Shown: positions 15,700-27,045, counted from the stretch's first letter. The stretch is 48,786 nucleotides of DNA from Candidatus Acidiferrum typicum (GCA_002478115.1 DLMH01000201.1:1-48786), one strand, 5' to 3'. Translations and numbers: made by a program. Notes: generated from the letters alone by a model not told the origin.

Positions 15700-16821
15700 T
15701 TAGCTTGCCAGGGCAGCGCCGTCCCACTTGCGGCGCCACACTTTCCAGTCGTTGAGGGTGGCCTTGAGCATGGCTTTGGCGGCCTTATGCAGGCAGCGCT
15801 CCTTGCGAGCGGCAAGGTCGCGTATCACGGCGGGAATGGCTTTCGGCGAGCCGAGGTGGATGTTCGCGGTTTCCCAGCCCATGCAATAGAGGAGTTTCTC
15901 CTCATCGCGTTCGGTGGGCAGGGTATTGATTTCGATGTGGCAGCAATCGGGCGCCAGGCGGCGGACAATCCAGTGCTCCGCGAAGTGTACGTGCGGATCT
16001 TGAATGCGCACCGCGCACTTCACCAGTTCACGCGAAAGAATTTCCGTAGTGTCCAGGTGACGTGCCCAGATCCACGCGGAGGGCGTGAGCTGCTTGGCTT
16101 CACGGGCGATGTGCGCGCCATGCCAGGTGGCCAGGGCGAGGATGCGAGGATGGCCGAGACTCCCCAGGCCGGCGATGCGGCTCCTTAGCTCGTACTTTTC
16201 CTCGCGAAACGGCAGCGTGGACTTGAGCAGCTTCGCAACGCCAATGGGGAGGGTGCCCTTGTAGCGCGGGCAGGCGCACATTTTTTCCCAGAATCGGACG
16301 GGGTCACGAAGTTTATTGAGGGCCAGCAGGCGCAACCAGCGGTGATGCTCGGCAAGAACGAAAGGTCCGCCGCCCTTGGCCAGGGAATCGCGATAGCCCT
16401 GTTCGATGGCGCGCGAGGCTTCCTTGCGGCTCAGGGAGAGATGCTGTTCCTCAATGGCCAGATAGGCGCTGGCAAGCAGTCGAACCAGGTCCACGGTGTA
16501 GGCGGCGGCCCACGCTTCATCGAAGTCGTTCACACCCCAGATGAGCCGGCCTTCGAGGTCGCGCCAGGTGCCGAAATTCTCGATGTGCAGATCACCAACC
16601 GCAAGGACTTGCGGTGCGCGCGCGAGTTCGGGGCAGACGATAGGCCACCACTGGGCCCAGCGATAAAAGGTGGCGCGCAGGAAGGGAAAGGCCGCGCGGG
16701 CCATGTTGCGGTGCTTGAGTTCGACGTCGGAGCGGATGAGTCTGACGTGCCGCGAGGCCCATTTTTCGAAGTCAGCGGTGGCGTAGATGATGTCGGGCAG
16801 TTCGTGTTTGTTTGGCTTCAT
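15700..16821 (-). CDS. DUF2252 family protein (kinase-like fold)
   Basis: 373 residues. DUF2252 proteins share a protein-kinase/aminoglycoside phosphotransferase-like fold; the biochemical role of the family is not established. The signature blocks are seen: VLAVGDLHIENFGTW at about 73-87, resembling the HGDLHxxN catalytic loop, and WGVNDFDEAWAAAYTVDLVRL at about 95-115, resembling the metal-binding DFD segment. A second conserved histidine lies in ATWHGAHIAREAKQLTPSAW. No signal peptide or membrane helix. It is an isolated gene with repeats in the downstream and upstream gaps and no strong ribosome binding site. A small-molecule kinase role is a guess from fold only. Confidence 0.8.
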   Translation of the reverse strand: MKPNKHELPDIIYATADFEKWASRHVRLIRSDVELKHRNMARAAFPFLRATFYRWAQWWPIVCPELARAPQVLAVGDLHIENFGTWRDLEGRLIWGVNDFDEAWAAAYTVDLVRLLASAYLAIEEQHLSLSRKEASRAIEQGYRDSLAKGGGPFVLAEHHRWLRLLALNKLRDPVRFWEKMCACPRYKGTLPIGVAKLLKSTLPFREEKYELRSRIAGLGSLGHPRILALATWHGAHIAREAKQLTPSAWIWARHLDTTEILSRELVKCAVRIQDPHVHFAEHWIVRRLAPDCCHIEINTLPTERDEEKLLYCMGWETANIHLGSPKAIPAVIRDLAARKERCLHKAAKAMLKATLNDWKVWRRKWDGAALAS

Positions 16822-16962
16822 GAATGTGCGAACCGGCTTTGCGCCGGCTTACCCCGTGCGCACAAAAGTGTACGGCGAACCCCAATCCCTCACAAGAATC
16901 CGGCTCGTCGGACTGAACTCTGAAGGGTACATCACTATCTTGCCCTTCCTAGCTGTAGTGCT

Positions 16963-16994
16963 GTGGCACAGTCACTCCTGACTGTGCTCTTGGG
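16963..16994. repeat. REP-like hairpin, copy 1
   Basis: CACAGTCA and TGACTGTG form a perfect 8-bp stem around CTCC. The 32-base block starting GTGGCACAG and ending CTCTTGGG is identical to the block at 28725-28756, 11.8 kb away, and a split copy is at 6861-6930. Confidence 0.8.
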
Positions 16995-17005
16995 TTTGCC
17001 TCTGC

Positions 17006-17040
17006 AGCGCAGGTGAGCCTGAAAGCCCTGCGCTTTTTCT
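17006..17040 (+). terminator. Hairpin followed by T-run, upstream of the DUF2252 gene
   Basis: AGCGCAGG and CCTGCGCT form an 8-bp stem with a 13-base loop, followed by TTTTCT on the plus strand. On the minus strand it lies 29 bp past the glyA stop but with the T-run on the wrong side. It may therefore be a repeat (related motifs at 11037 and 11888) and not a true glyA terminator. Confidence 0.35.
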
Positions 17041-17069
17041 TCCTCCCGCGCACCGATTAGAAATCCTGC

Positions 17070-18368
<1,299 letters not shown>

Positions 18369-18791
18369 GAGGGTCTCCTTACGCGCAGTGAATTACTGTA
18401 TCAGGTTGCGCCGCGATTCGGCCAGCGGGCTGGATGGCGGGTTAGCTCCCGAGTAACCGACAACGCGGGAGTTATCATGTGGTTGCTCAACTTAGGGATG
18501 ACAACAGGGCCACCATGAGAACGCCGCCACTTATACAAAGGGGTCAGGCCGAGCGCCCTCACCTTGATGCTGGTTTTATGTTGGGCGAAGGTGGAGGGAG
18601 CAAGGGCCCTCATACCTGGGCATCGCAAACGTTTGTCTTTCTCGGCCAAACCAAACACATGTGCTTGGCAGGGTGAACCGAGTTGGAGACGATTCGGCCA
18701 TTCAGCCAGAGCTCCTTTTCGTTCTCCAGCCAGTGCTGTAAATGCATTCACATATCGCAAATGGGCGGTGCAATGCTGTTGGCCAAGCCCT
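18369..18791. other. Intergenic region, no gene recognised
   Basis: 423 bp between glyA and the SBBP lipoprotein gene. A minus-strand frame (18760-18401) encodes 119 residues with no signal, domain or plausible start signal. The glyA promoter should be near 18370-18480. I see no clear repeat unit here. Confidence 0.35.
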
Positions 18792-21700
18792 TTACTGGAC
18801 CTTTAGGGTCAATAGTAATGACTGGGTGGAAGATCCTGCGGTTGCTGTTAGCGTCAGTGTGTATGTTCCGGGCGGAGTTCCCGCGGGCGCGGATCCTCCG
18901 GAGCCGGGCGATCCTGAGGAACCGCCCCCACAGGAAAACAAAGTCAATGCAGCGATCACTACGATTATATCTATACGAAGGAGACGGAATCTGCGCCGAC
19001 TGAGCGACATCGGGGTCACGAACAGTCCAAAAATCGCAGTTGCCCACAACCAGTGCACGGAGGAGCCCGGGAAGACCAGTTGGGACTTGCTCGAGGTCGC
19101 CGTGCTCACGGTCACGGAAAAGTTCGACACGGTATTGGCATCCGCTGTGACTGTCGCTGGCGCGGAGCAAACGGCATACGCGGGAGCACCCGTACAGGCG
19201 ATCGTCGCGGTACCTCCAATCCCTTCGCCACCAATATTGACCGTATAGGTGGCTGTTCCTCCCGCCGCTACCGTTGCAGTTCCCGAACTCCCAGGAGCAC
19301 TGAGTCCCAAGCTCGCCGCTCCTGCTCCGGCCAAAGGCATGATCAAAGGCATTGAGGTATTCGCGGAAATCGTCAAAGTGCCGGAATAAGAAGTGTTGAA
19401 CGTGGCCGGAGTGAAGGTGATCGTCAACGTACAGGATGAGTTGACAGCAACTTGCTGTGCGCAACCGTTTACGCTGGTCGGTATCGTGAACACTGGAGAC
19501 GAAGTTTGAAAACTACTCACCGACAACGGGAGCGAGCCGCAGTTCCGAATCTGGAGAGTCAAATTCGCAGAAGCCCCAGCCGGGATGGGGCCAAAGGAGA
19601 GGCCCTGGTTCACAGGGTACGCAACGCACATTGCGGGGGATGCAACGCTGGGGTCAATCGATGCCGCGAATCCGTACGCATAGTCCGAATTTGCCGTTAC
19701 CGTTGCGAGGTAAGCTCCCGGCGAAGCATAGAGCAAGTAATTTGCAGTTCCTGCAATGTGTACTTTGCCTTGACCATCCAGAACCGGACCCACAGGCCAT
19801 ACGCCGCCTCCCAAGCCTCCGAAGTACGTGGAGAACTCCAGCTTGGTTCCTGTGGAATCGAATTGCGAGACAAAGCCGGTGGCCGCCGGATACCAGAGCG
19901 GTCCCGGGACGGATTGGAGCGGCTGCACGAGAGGGAACTGCGGATCGCTGGTGTTGCCAGCTATCCAGATATTTCCGGCATTATCAAGAGCCACACCCCA
20001 AATGTTAGTCCACGGTCCAAATGATGTAAGAGCACCGGAGAAGAAAGTGGAGTAAAGCAATTGAGAGCCATCTGCGCTCAACTTGCTGAGGTACGCCGCG
20101 CAACACGTGCCGGCTGGAATGACTGGCTGATAAGCGTTGCTGGTGGTGGGAAAGGTGCTCGGAGCTTGCGAGCCGACGGCGATGGCTTCCCCGTTTGGGT
20201 CCACGGCGATGCCGGTGGCGGCTTCTCCACTACCAATGAAAGTCGAGTAAACCAGTCGCGAGGCGTCCGCGGCGAGTTTGGTCACAAATGTAGCTGAGAA
20301 GGGGGAAGTGCCCAGAATTTGCGTTTGATAGGCGCCCGGCGTCGTGGGCCAGAGGCTTCCACCATTTCCCGTGAGGTACAGACTGCCGGTGTTGTCGACC
20401 GCGATTCCGGAAACGGTAGTATTGCCGGCGCCGCTGACACCGGGCGGCGGCGAAATGACGCCCGGCAGGCTGCTGTAAGTGAGGCTTCCGTTCGAAGCAA
20501 ATTTCATCAGGAATACTGTAGTAGCCGGGTATCCGGGTTGCCCGACATTCAAGGCGCCGGCCGTAACGGGGAAAATGGGAGAATTCGTTCCCCCAGCGAT
20601 GTAAGCATTTCCATCTGCATCCACGGTAACGGCGCTGGTCCCTGATGTAGATGACTGTCCCGTCTGTGCAACACCGCCTAAAATACTCGAGTAATTAAGT
20701 GACGACCCGTCGGCAGACAATGACGTTACGAATCCGTAGGAACTTCCGACTCCAGCATATCCGTAATTGATTGGGTTTTTCAGGGGGAAATCAGTTGACC
20801 CCGTCAATCCGACGACGATGGCGTTGCCATTCCCGTCTACCGCAATTCCGTAGGATTGGTCGTTGCCGGATCCTCCAAGAAGGGTCGAATAGACAAGAGC
20901 GGTTCCGTCCGGAGTGAACTTAGTAATGAAGACATCGTTGCTGTTGGGGCAAGATTGGCAAGCCGGTTGAAATGCCCCGGGTGTGGTCGGAAAAGAGCTC
21001 CAACCTGTATCTCCCGTAAGAATGGCGCTTCCAGAGGAGTCGACGGCGACCGCGGACACAGCGATCGAGGAGTTGGCCAAAAAGGTAGAGTAGGTCAGAA
21101 CCGGATCGATCACCAACGGCTTTGAGTGATCATAGTCGCCGATTTGGAAAGCAATCTCGTCTTTGCCAACAACAACGAAACTCCCAGGCAGGCTGTGCTT
21201 CTTACCTCCGACGATCTGGTAAGCGCGGGGATTAGCGAAAAACAGGTCACCTGTGGCCAGGCGGATCCGGATTCGGCCATCGGGCTGCAAAACAGTTTTT
21301 TGCGAGCCCAGCAAGCGCATGCGGATGGCGCGATAGTCAGCGCCTGGCTGAACTACGAAGTCGTGTTCCAACTCTTGGCCCGTGCCGTAGAAAACAGCAT
21401 CAATTCCAGGATAGAGGGCAGAGTAAGTAACCCGCCCGAAATTCGGGACGTGCGTGTGCCAATGCGAAGAATCTCTACCCAACAGGTAGTTAGTTTGGCT
21501 GGTTTGCAAATGCGAACCCGCCAGTTTCGTGGTGAAATTGGAGTTGAGGAAACGTACGGTGAGGTTCGCAGATTCTGAATTGCGAGCCATTGTGCGAAGA
21601 CTAAATTCACGTGCGCGCAGTAGAAGGGTAAGCTGGGGCGAGTGTGCGAGGAAGCGCACGCTTGGTTCGGCCTGTCCACAATTCGGCTCGAATTGAATCG

Positions 21701-21824
21701 GTAAATCGGCTAGCAAAACTCGGGTCTTCTTTGAATCTGTCTGATTGGCAGAACAACAGCTGGCCAGAAGTACTAGGCCGGTAAGCACACACTGTAAGCG
21801 AAAAGGCCAAATTTCGGAGCGCAT
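18792..21824 (-). CDS. Large SBBP-repeat surface lipoprotein with Ig-like C-terminus
   Basis: 1010 residues from the ATG at 21822-21824, preceded by GAGGGA. A lipobox LASC in CVLTGLVLLASCCSAN predicts lipidation. Next comes a DUF7948-type N-terminal domain (FEPNCGQAEPSVRFLAHSP ... YPGIDAVFYGTGQELEHDFV), then roughly ten SBBP-type beta-propeller repeats with the recurring A-V-D-x-x-G-N-A and TKL/S-x-D-G-S-x-L-x-YS motifs. From about residue 730 an ASPM/HYDIN-like Ig domain follows (GPIPAGASANLTLQIRNCGS). The last Ig domain is interrupted by about 75 residues with two hydrophobic helices and a second lipobox-like LFSCGGGSSG. It is probably an extracellular or surface-exposed adhesion or binding protein. 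Ligand unknown. The region upstream to 22123 is a 299-bp gap with no gene. Confidence 0.8.
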   Translation of the reverse strand: MRSEIWPFRLQCVLTGLVLLASCCSANQTDSKKTRVLLADLPIQFEPNCGQAEPSVRFLAHSPQLTLLLRAREFSLRTMARNSESANLTVRFLNSNFTTKLAGSHLQTSQTNYLLGRDSSHWHTHVPNFGRVTYSALYPGIDAVFYGTGQELEHDFVVQPGADYRAIRMRLLGSQKTVLQPDGRIRIRLATGDLFFANPRAYQIVGGKKHSLPGSFVVVGKDEIAFQIGDYDHSKPLVIDPVLTYSTFLANSSIAVSAVAVDSSGSAILTGDTGWSSFPTTPGAFQPACQSCPNSNDVFITKFTPDGTALVYSTLLGGSGNDQSYGIAVDGNGNAIVVGLTGSTDFPLKNPINYGYAGVGSSYGFVTSLSADGSSLNYSSILGGVAQTGQSSTSGTSAVTVDADGNAYIAGGTNSPIFPVTAGALNVGQPGYPATTVFLMKFASNGSLTYSSLPGVISPPPGVSGAGNTTVSGIAVDNTGSLYLTGNGGSLWPTTPGAYQTQILGTSPFSATFVTKLAADASRLVYSTFIGSGEAATGIAVDPNGEAIAVGSQAPSTFPTTSNAYQPVIPAGTCCAAYLSKLSADGSQLLYSTFFSGALTSFGPWTNIWGVALDNAGNIWIAGNTSDPQFPLVQPLQSVPGPLWYPAATGFVSQFDSTGTKLEFSTYFGGLGGGVWPVGPVLDGQGKVHIAGTANYLLYASPGAYLATVTANSDYAYGFAASIDPSVASPAMCVAYPVNQGLSFGPIPAGASANLTLQIRNCGSLPLSVSSFQTSSPVFTIPTSVNGCAQQVAVNSSCTLTITFTPATFNTSYSGTLTISANTSMPLIMPLAGAGAASLGLSAPGSSGTATVAAGGTATYTVNIGGEGIGGTATIACTGAPAYAVCSAPATVTADANTVSNFSVTVSTATSSKSQLVFPGSSVHWLWATAIFGLFVTPMSLSRRRFRLLRIDIIVVIAALTLFSCGGGSSGSPGSGGSAPAGTPPGTYTLTLTATAGSSTQSLLLTLKVQ

Positions 21825-22123
21825 CTGGTTCCCTCGGCGTATCAAACGCGGGAAGGATGTAGCAGTGGTCACTAAAGTGTCAAGTGCAAGGATCACTCGA
21901 ACGCGAATCAAAATTAGCAAGCCTTCACCGGCTAAGTAACGGGCTAGCCGGAAACTGGCGCACGTCTGGCAGGCACGTCCTTCATCCGGAATGTGCCTGT
22001 CCGTCGACCCCTATGATGGCAGGGCAAATCTTTCTTCTCTTTCCGATTCCGTGAGGCGGGAGCAGCATCCGCTTTTCCCGCGCCCTTTCCTCCAGGAAAG
22101 GCCGGGCTACAGCAGGAACCGCA

Positions 22124-24442
22124 TCAAGTGGGCATCTTAAAGAAGAAGTATAGCCCGACAAAAAAGAACATCAGGTCAGGCGACCATGCGGACATAAGTG
22201 GTGGAAGTTGGCCGATGCCGCCCATGGCTTCCAGCAGCGCGGAGATGGCCCAATACACGATGCCGATGCCGACCCCCAGTGCGACGCCGCCAACGGCGCC
22301 GCGGCTACCCACCAGCAGCGCAAAGGGAATTGCCAGCATCATGCTGATGGGAGCAATGAGCGGGTAAGCCAGCTTTTTGTGCCACTGCACGGTGAGGGAA
22401 GACACGTCGAACCCGGCGCGCTGCAGCCCCTCGATGTACCGGTGGAGGTCCCGCCAGCTCATCTGCGACGCCTGGATGACCTCGCGATTGAAGTAGGAGG
22501 GCGGCTCCACGAGTTCCGCGAGTGTGGTGACCTTGAAGGGATCGTACCTCACGACCGTCCCGTCGGCGAAATCGCGGACCCAACCGGATTCCAGCACCCA
22601 CGTTTTCTCCGTATCCAGCCAACGAGCGCGCGTCGCGTAAACCCGCCGCCGCATCTGGAAGGTGGCAGGGTCCAGTTCGATGACGCTGAGGCCGCCAAAG
22701 AGTTTTTGCGTGGGGTCGAAGAAATCGTAATTGTAGACCTTGTCGTTTTCTCCAAAGATCCAGCGTTGCGGGCGCGTGTAGGTCTGCGCGGGGCGGCCTT
22801 TGATCTGGTTGCGGAGGGCATCCTGCCGCTGGTTCGCGTAGGGGAGATAGGTGTCGTCCATGATGAGCAGCACGCCGGCGAGGAGAACACCGGCCATAAG
22901 GAGCGGCAAAGCGATGCGGTAGAGGCTGATGCCGCTGGCTTTGAAGGCCACGATTTCGTTGTTCTTGCTGAGCACACCAAGAGTTACCAGCACGGCCACC
23001 AGCGCGCCCAGCGGCGAAAGCTGGTAGAGGAGATAGGGGATCAGGTAGCGAAAATAATTGACGACCACGAGAAAGGCAACGTGGTGCCGCGCTATGTCGT
23101 CAAGAAGCTCGAAAAACGTGAACGTCTCAAAGAGCAGGATGAAGGCGCCCATGATGACGGCGAAATAATAGAAAAAGCGGCGCAGCACGTAGATATCCAC
23201 GATGCGCGGGATGCTGGAAGAGGAGGGAAGAGCGGCTTCGCCGCGGGCCGAGCCATTTTCCGCGCGGACCACCGCGGCCTTGACCTTGGTTTTCTGCCGC
23301 CGCAACAGGCGCCAGAAAGCAACGAGTCGTGGCCCGGCCATGAGACGCGGAGTTTCGCTGCGGTAGCTCTCCATGCGCGGAAGAAGCGCCACACCGGTAA
23401 GAGCGAGAACGATATTGGCGATCCACATGCCCACGGAAGGCGGCACGACGCCCTGGCGCGCCAGGCCCGCCCCCACAATAAACAGCAGATAGTACGACGC
23501 AATCACCAGGACCGCGAGCAACGAACCCGCGGCGCGACCGCCGCGACGCGGCTGTGCGCCCAGCGGTACCGCGATTAACGCAAAAACCAGGCAGGCCACG
23601 GGAAACGCAAAGCGCTGGTGCAATTCCACACGCGCATCGCGCCAGCCCTTCCCGCGATCATCCCAAAGTTCACCCAGCGAGCGCTCCGGGTTGCCGGGCT
23701 CGCGCTCCTTGGCGGGAGCCATGCCGCTCACCTCAACGGGCCAGTCGCTCCGGCCGAACGCGGTGACCGAGTAGTGCTCGGCATCTTCACGGGAAAATTC
23801 GTGTGTGGAACCGCCGTTGAGGTGCAACTCCAGCTTGCCCAGTCTGGGCTCGGCAATTACAATCGCACTTTCCGCGAGGGTGATGCGCGAGCCACTTTCC
23901 CCTCCGGCTTCCGCAAGAAATACGCCGTTCCAACGAGTCCCGCTGGCGGAGACATCGTTGATGTAAAGGACCATGTGAGGAAAGCGCTCGTCGAACACGC
24001 GCGGCTGTACCTGAAACGAGATTTGGGAAGTGATCAAATCGCTTTCAATGCTGCGGAAGGTCCGAATCGCCAAGGGTGCGAGCCACAGCGTCATGAGCAG
24101 GGTGAGTGCGGCGCCGATCACCGCGAGCACTCCGACGGGCCAAAGAATGCGCTTGCGGCTAATGCCCAGGGCCGTCAGCGCGATGATTTCGCTGTCCATG
24201 GACATGCGGCCCAGGCCCAGGAGCACGCCGATCAGGACGGCCATGGGGATGGTGAAGACAAAGATGTTGGGGATGATGCAAAGGAAGAGTTCGGCGACTT
24301 GCGAACCGGAGCCGGAATGGCGGACAAACAGCTCCATCAGGCGGACCAGCTTGGGAACGAACAGAACGAAGGTGAAGATGATAAGTCCTAGGAGCGCATG
24401 ACGTATGACTTCGTGAACAATGTAGCGGTCCAGGATGCGCAT
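22124..24442 (-). CDS. Fused LptF-LptG permease of the lipopolysaccharide exporter
   Basis: 772 residues in one chain, about twice the usual LptF or LptG. Each half has the YjgP/YjgQ plan: three membrane helices, a periplasmic beta-jellyroll of about 150 residues, then three helices. The first half spans about 1-355 (MRILDRYIVHEVIRHALLG; MDSEIIALTALGISRKRIL coupling helix), a charged linker about 356-412, and the second half about 413-772 (IVDIYVLRRFFYYFAVI; LSKNNEIVAFKASGISLYRI coupling helix). The two coupling helices would contact an LptB dimer, which is not encoded here. The protein extracts LPS from the inner membrane toward LptC/LptA. The fused form seems to be usual in Acidobacteriota by my recollection. 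Confidence 0.88.
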   Translation of the reverse strand: MRILDRYIVHEVIRHALLGLIIFTFVLFVPKLVRLMELFVRHSGSGSQVAELFLCIIPNIFVFTIPMAVLIGVLLGLGRMSMDSEIIALTALGISRKRILWPVGVLAVIGAALTLLMTLWLAPLAIRTFRSIESDLITSQISFQVQPRVFDERFPHMVLYINDVSASGTRWNGVFLAEAGGESGSRITLAESAIVIAEPRLGKLELHLNGGSTHEFSREDAEHYSVTAFGRSDWPVEVSGMAPAKEREPGNPERSLGELWDDRGKGWRDARVELHQRFAFPVACLVFALIAVPLGAQPRRGGRAAGSLLAVLVIASYYLLFIVGAGLARQGVVPPSVGMWIANIVLALTGVALLPRMESYRSETPRLMAGPRLVAFWRLLRRQKTKVKAAVVRAENGSARGEAALPSSSSIPRIVDIYVLRRFFYYFAVIMGAFILLFETFTFFELLDDIARHHVAFLVVVNYFRYLIPYLLYQLSPLGALVAVLVTLGVLSKNNEIVAFKASGISLYRIALPLLMAGVLLAGVLLIMDDTYLPYANQRQDALRNQIKGRPAQTYTRPQRWIFGENDKVYNYDFFDPTQKLFGGLSVIELDPATFQMRRRVYATRARWLDTEKTWVLESGWVRDFADGTVVRYDPFKVTTLAELVEPPSYFNREVIQASQMSWRDLHRYIEGLQRAGFDVSSLTVQWHKKLAYPLIAPISMMLAIPFALLVGSRGAVGGVALGVGIGIVYWAISALLEAMGGIGQLPPLMSAWSPDLMFFFVGLYFFFKMPT

Positions 24443-24571
24443 GGCGGGAAGCCTGAGTGTAACATGGTGGCGAGGCTGAGAAGAGGCTCGTTAGTGAGGA
24501 AGCGCCCCTAAGCGCACGAGTCCTTGATTGCGCTCGGAGTATGCACCGAGGGTGACGGAAAGAGACCACGG

Positions 24572-26773
24572 ATGAATCGAGTGAACCTGGCGGTGCTGTG
24601 GCACATGCACCAGCCGCAATACCGTGACCCGGAGACCGGGCTATATGTGTTGCCCTGGACGCGGCTGCACGCCACGAAGGATTACTACGGCATGGTCAAG
24701 CTGTTTGAAGAATTTCCTTCTCTCCATGCCACGTTCAACATGGTGCCCTCGTTGTGCATGCAACTGGAGGAGTACGCGAGCGGAACGTTCAATGAACCCT
24801 GGTTCGCGCTGGCCTTTAAGAAGACCGAGAACCTCACCCGGGACGATAAGAGCGAACTGCTGGGACGCGCCTTTCAGGTAAATTACGAGCGGCTGGTGTC
24901 GCGCTGGCCCCGTTTTGTGGAACTGTATGAATGGTCGCGCCCCGCGGGAGGCGCACAGGCGCTGATTACCTTCACGGCGAGGGACTGGCGCGATTTGCAG
25001 GTGCTTTCGCAACTCGCCTGGATGGAAGAAGAGTGGTTCACGAAGGACCCGGTGGTGAGCCGCTTGGCAAACCGCGGCAAGGACTTCGCGGAAAAAGATA
25101 AAGAGGCGCTGAAGGCCAAGCAGTTGGAATTAATCGCGCTGGTCCTGCCGGCGTACCGCGAAGCGGCGGCGCGAGGGCAGATCGAGATCAGCACCACGCC
25201 CTTTTATCACCCCATCCTGCCACTACTCTGCGACTCCGACATCGCCAGGGTAGCTAATCCCGCCACGCCCATCCCGCGCCGCGCCTTTCGCAGGCCGGAA
25301 GATGCACGGGAGCAGTTGCGCCGGGCGAAGGAGTATCACGAGCGCGTATTCGGGAAAAAACCGGTGGGACTGTGGCCTTCGGAAGGATCGGTTTCTGACC
25401 AGGCCCTGGCCATTGCGGCGGATGAGGGTTTCCAGTGGTTCGGCACGGATGAAGGCGTACTCGGCCGCACATTGAATGTGGGTTTCTTCCGGGATTCTTC
25501 GGGGATGCCGGCGAATGCGGAAAAACTGTACCAGCCGTGGCGCTTGCAGATGGCGGGCACAGGAATTACGGGACTCTTCCGCGATCACCATTTGTCTGAC
25601 CTGGTGGGTTTTGTCTATAGCCGCATGGACAGCAATGCGGCGGCGGCCGATCTGCACGGAAGACTGCGGCACATCGGCGAAACGGTCAAGGGCCTGAACC
25701 CGCTGACCGTCTGCTTGTTCCTGGATGGCGAAAATGCGTGGGAGTACTACCCCGGAAATGGCAGGGAGTTTCTGCGTGAATTTTACCGCCGCATCAGCGA
25801 TGACCAGGATTTCCGCGCCCTCACCGCTAGCGAGACCATCGCCGCTGCCGGTGACGTCCCCACCACCGGAGGCATCTTCCCCGCCTCCTGGATTAATGCC
25901 AATTTTGACGTGTGGATCGGCCACCAGGAAGACGTCACTGCCTGGGATTTGCTCTGGGACGCCCGCGAGGCCTATGCCCACGCCCTCGAAGCCCGCGCCA
26001 AGGGCTGGTCGGACCCCGTGACTGACGCGGGACTGGCGGAAGCACAGGAGTCCTTGCTCGCCGCGGAGGGCAGTGACTGGTGCTGGTGGTTTGGGCCGGA
26101 ACACAGCACCGCGAATGACGCGGAGTTTGATGCCCTCTTTCGCAAGCACCTCACGGGAATCTATCTCGCGCTCGGGCAAATGGCGCCAGAAGAACTCGCC
26201 AAGCCCATCAAGCGCCAGCCGGAACGTGCCTACCAACTGACGCCTTCCACATTCCTAAACGTCAAAGTGGACGGGCGGGACACCAGTTACTTCGAGTGGT
26301 TGGGCGCGGGCGTCTTTTCCCCGGAGCACCGCGGCGGTACCATGCACGGACGCACCTATTACTTAAGGGAATTGCGCTACGGTTTTGAAGAGGAGCGTTT
26401 TGTGGTCCGCGTCGACTGCTTCCCGGACAGGCTCATGGAATTGGAGGACCCCGAATTCCGCATCACCATTGGCGCCGCACAGGAAATCGTCATCGTGGTG
26501 AACTTGGAGCGCGGGCGAATGAAAGAGTTCGCGGTGGAAAAGGGGCGGGTTTGTTTGCTGAATCCCGCCAGCATTGCCGCTGTAGCGTTTGATCGCACGC
26601 TGGAACTCGCGGTGCGGAAGGAACACTTGGAATTGAAGGGCAAGAGCAAATTCCCCATCGGCGTAGCTCTGTGGCACGGGGGCTTGCCGATCGATGTTAT
26701 GCCGGCGGTTGGTTTTTTGGAAGTAAATCTGGGAGAAGAGAATTCGGCCTGGGCTGTCGAGACCGCCGAGTGA
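24572..26773 (+). CDS. Glycoside hydrolase family 57 protein
   Basis: 733 residues from the ATG at 24572 (GGAAAGAG ahead), chosen because the first GH57 motif WHMHQPQY starts at residue 10. The other conserved regions follow: GQIEISTTPFYHPILPLL at about 202-219, GLWPSEGSVSDQ with the likely nucleophile Glu271, WFGTDEGVL with the likely acid/base Asp293, and LFLDGENAWEYY near 392. The length and C-terminal beta-rich domain (from about 560) match GH57 alpha-amylase, 4-alpha-glucanotransferase and branching-type enzymes. No signal peptide, so it acts in the cytoplasm on glycogen-like glucans. The exact activity within GH57 cannot be assigned. It is divergent from the LPS permease gene. Confidence 0.88.
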   Translation: MNRVNLAVLWHMHQPQYRDPETGLYVLPWTRLHATKDYYGMVKLFEEFPSLHATFNMVPSLCMQLEEYASGTFNEPWFALAFKKTENLTRDDKSELLGRAFQVNYERLVSRWPRFVELYEWSRPAGGAQALITFTARDWRDLQVLSQLAWMEEEWFTKDPVVSRLANRGKDFAEKDKEALKAKQLELIALVLPAYREAAARGQIEISTTPFYHPILPLLCDSDIARVANPATPIPRRAFRRPEDAREQLRRAKEYHERVFGKKPVGLWPSEGSVSDQALAIAADEGFQWFGTDEGVLGRTLNVGFFRDSSGMPANAEKLYQPWRLQMAGTGITGLFRDHHLSDLVGFVYSRMDSNAAAADLHGRLRHIGETVKGLNPLTVCLFLDGENAWEYYPGNGREFLREFYRRISDDQDFRALTASETIAAAGDVPTTGGIFPASWINANFDVWIGHQEDVTAWDLLWDAREAYAHALEARAKGWSDPVTDAGLAEAQESLLAAEGSDWCWWFGPEHSTANDAEFDALFRKHLTGIYLALGQMAPEELAKPIKRQPERAYQLTPSTFLNVKVDGRDTSYFEWLGAGVFSPEHRGGTMHGRTYYLRELRYGFEEERFVVRVDCFPDRLMELEDPEFRITIGAAQEIVIVVNLERGRMKEFAVEKGRVCLLNPASIAAVAFDRTLELAVRKEHLELKGKSKFPIGVALWHGGLPIDVMPAVGFLEVNLGEENSAWAVETAE

Positions 26774-27045
26774 GAGCACCATCGGACTTGTGGAAAAGAG
26801 GCCGGACTCGCATTTCTCACCACTAAATACTCACAAAGAGCCATCCAGTGCCGCGGTTGCCTTCGTATAGGGGGACGCTACTCATTGGGCAACTTTCCCG
26901 CCGAAGTGCCCGGGGTACTATGGCGCGCGGGATACTTCCCTTGAAAAAATGAGAAGGCGTGGGCTAACCGTGGACGAGTGTCCGTGCATCCCGCGATGGC
27001 GCGGCCGTGCACCCGGCGGAAGTCCTGGCACAAGGGAAAACTCGC

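Noticed and set aside
18401..18760. Minus-strand frame of 119 residues between glyA and the SBBP lipoprotein
   Set aside because: No ribosome binding site, domain or periodic codon pattern; it is more likely intergenic sequence.
22208..23578. Long plus-strand frame of 456 residues opposite lptFG
   Set aside because: It mirrors the coding frame of the permease and has an unnatural His/Glu/Arg-rich composition.
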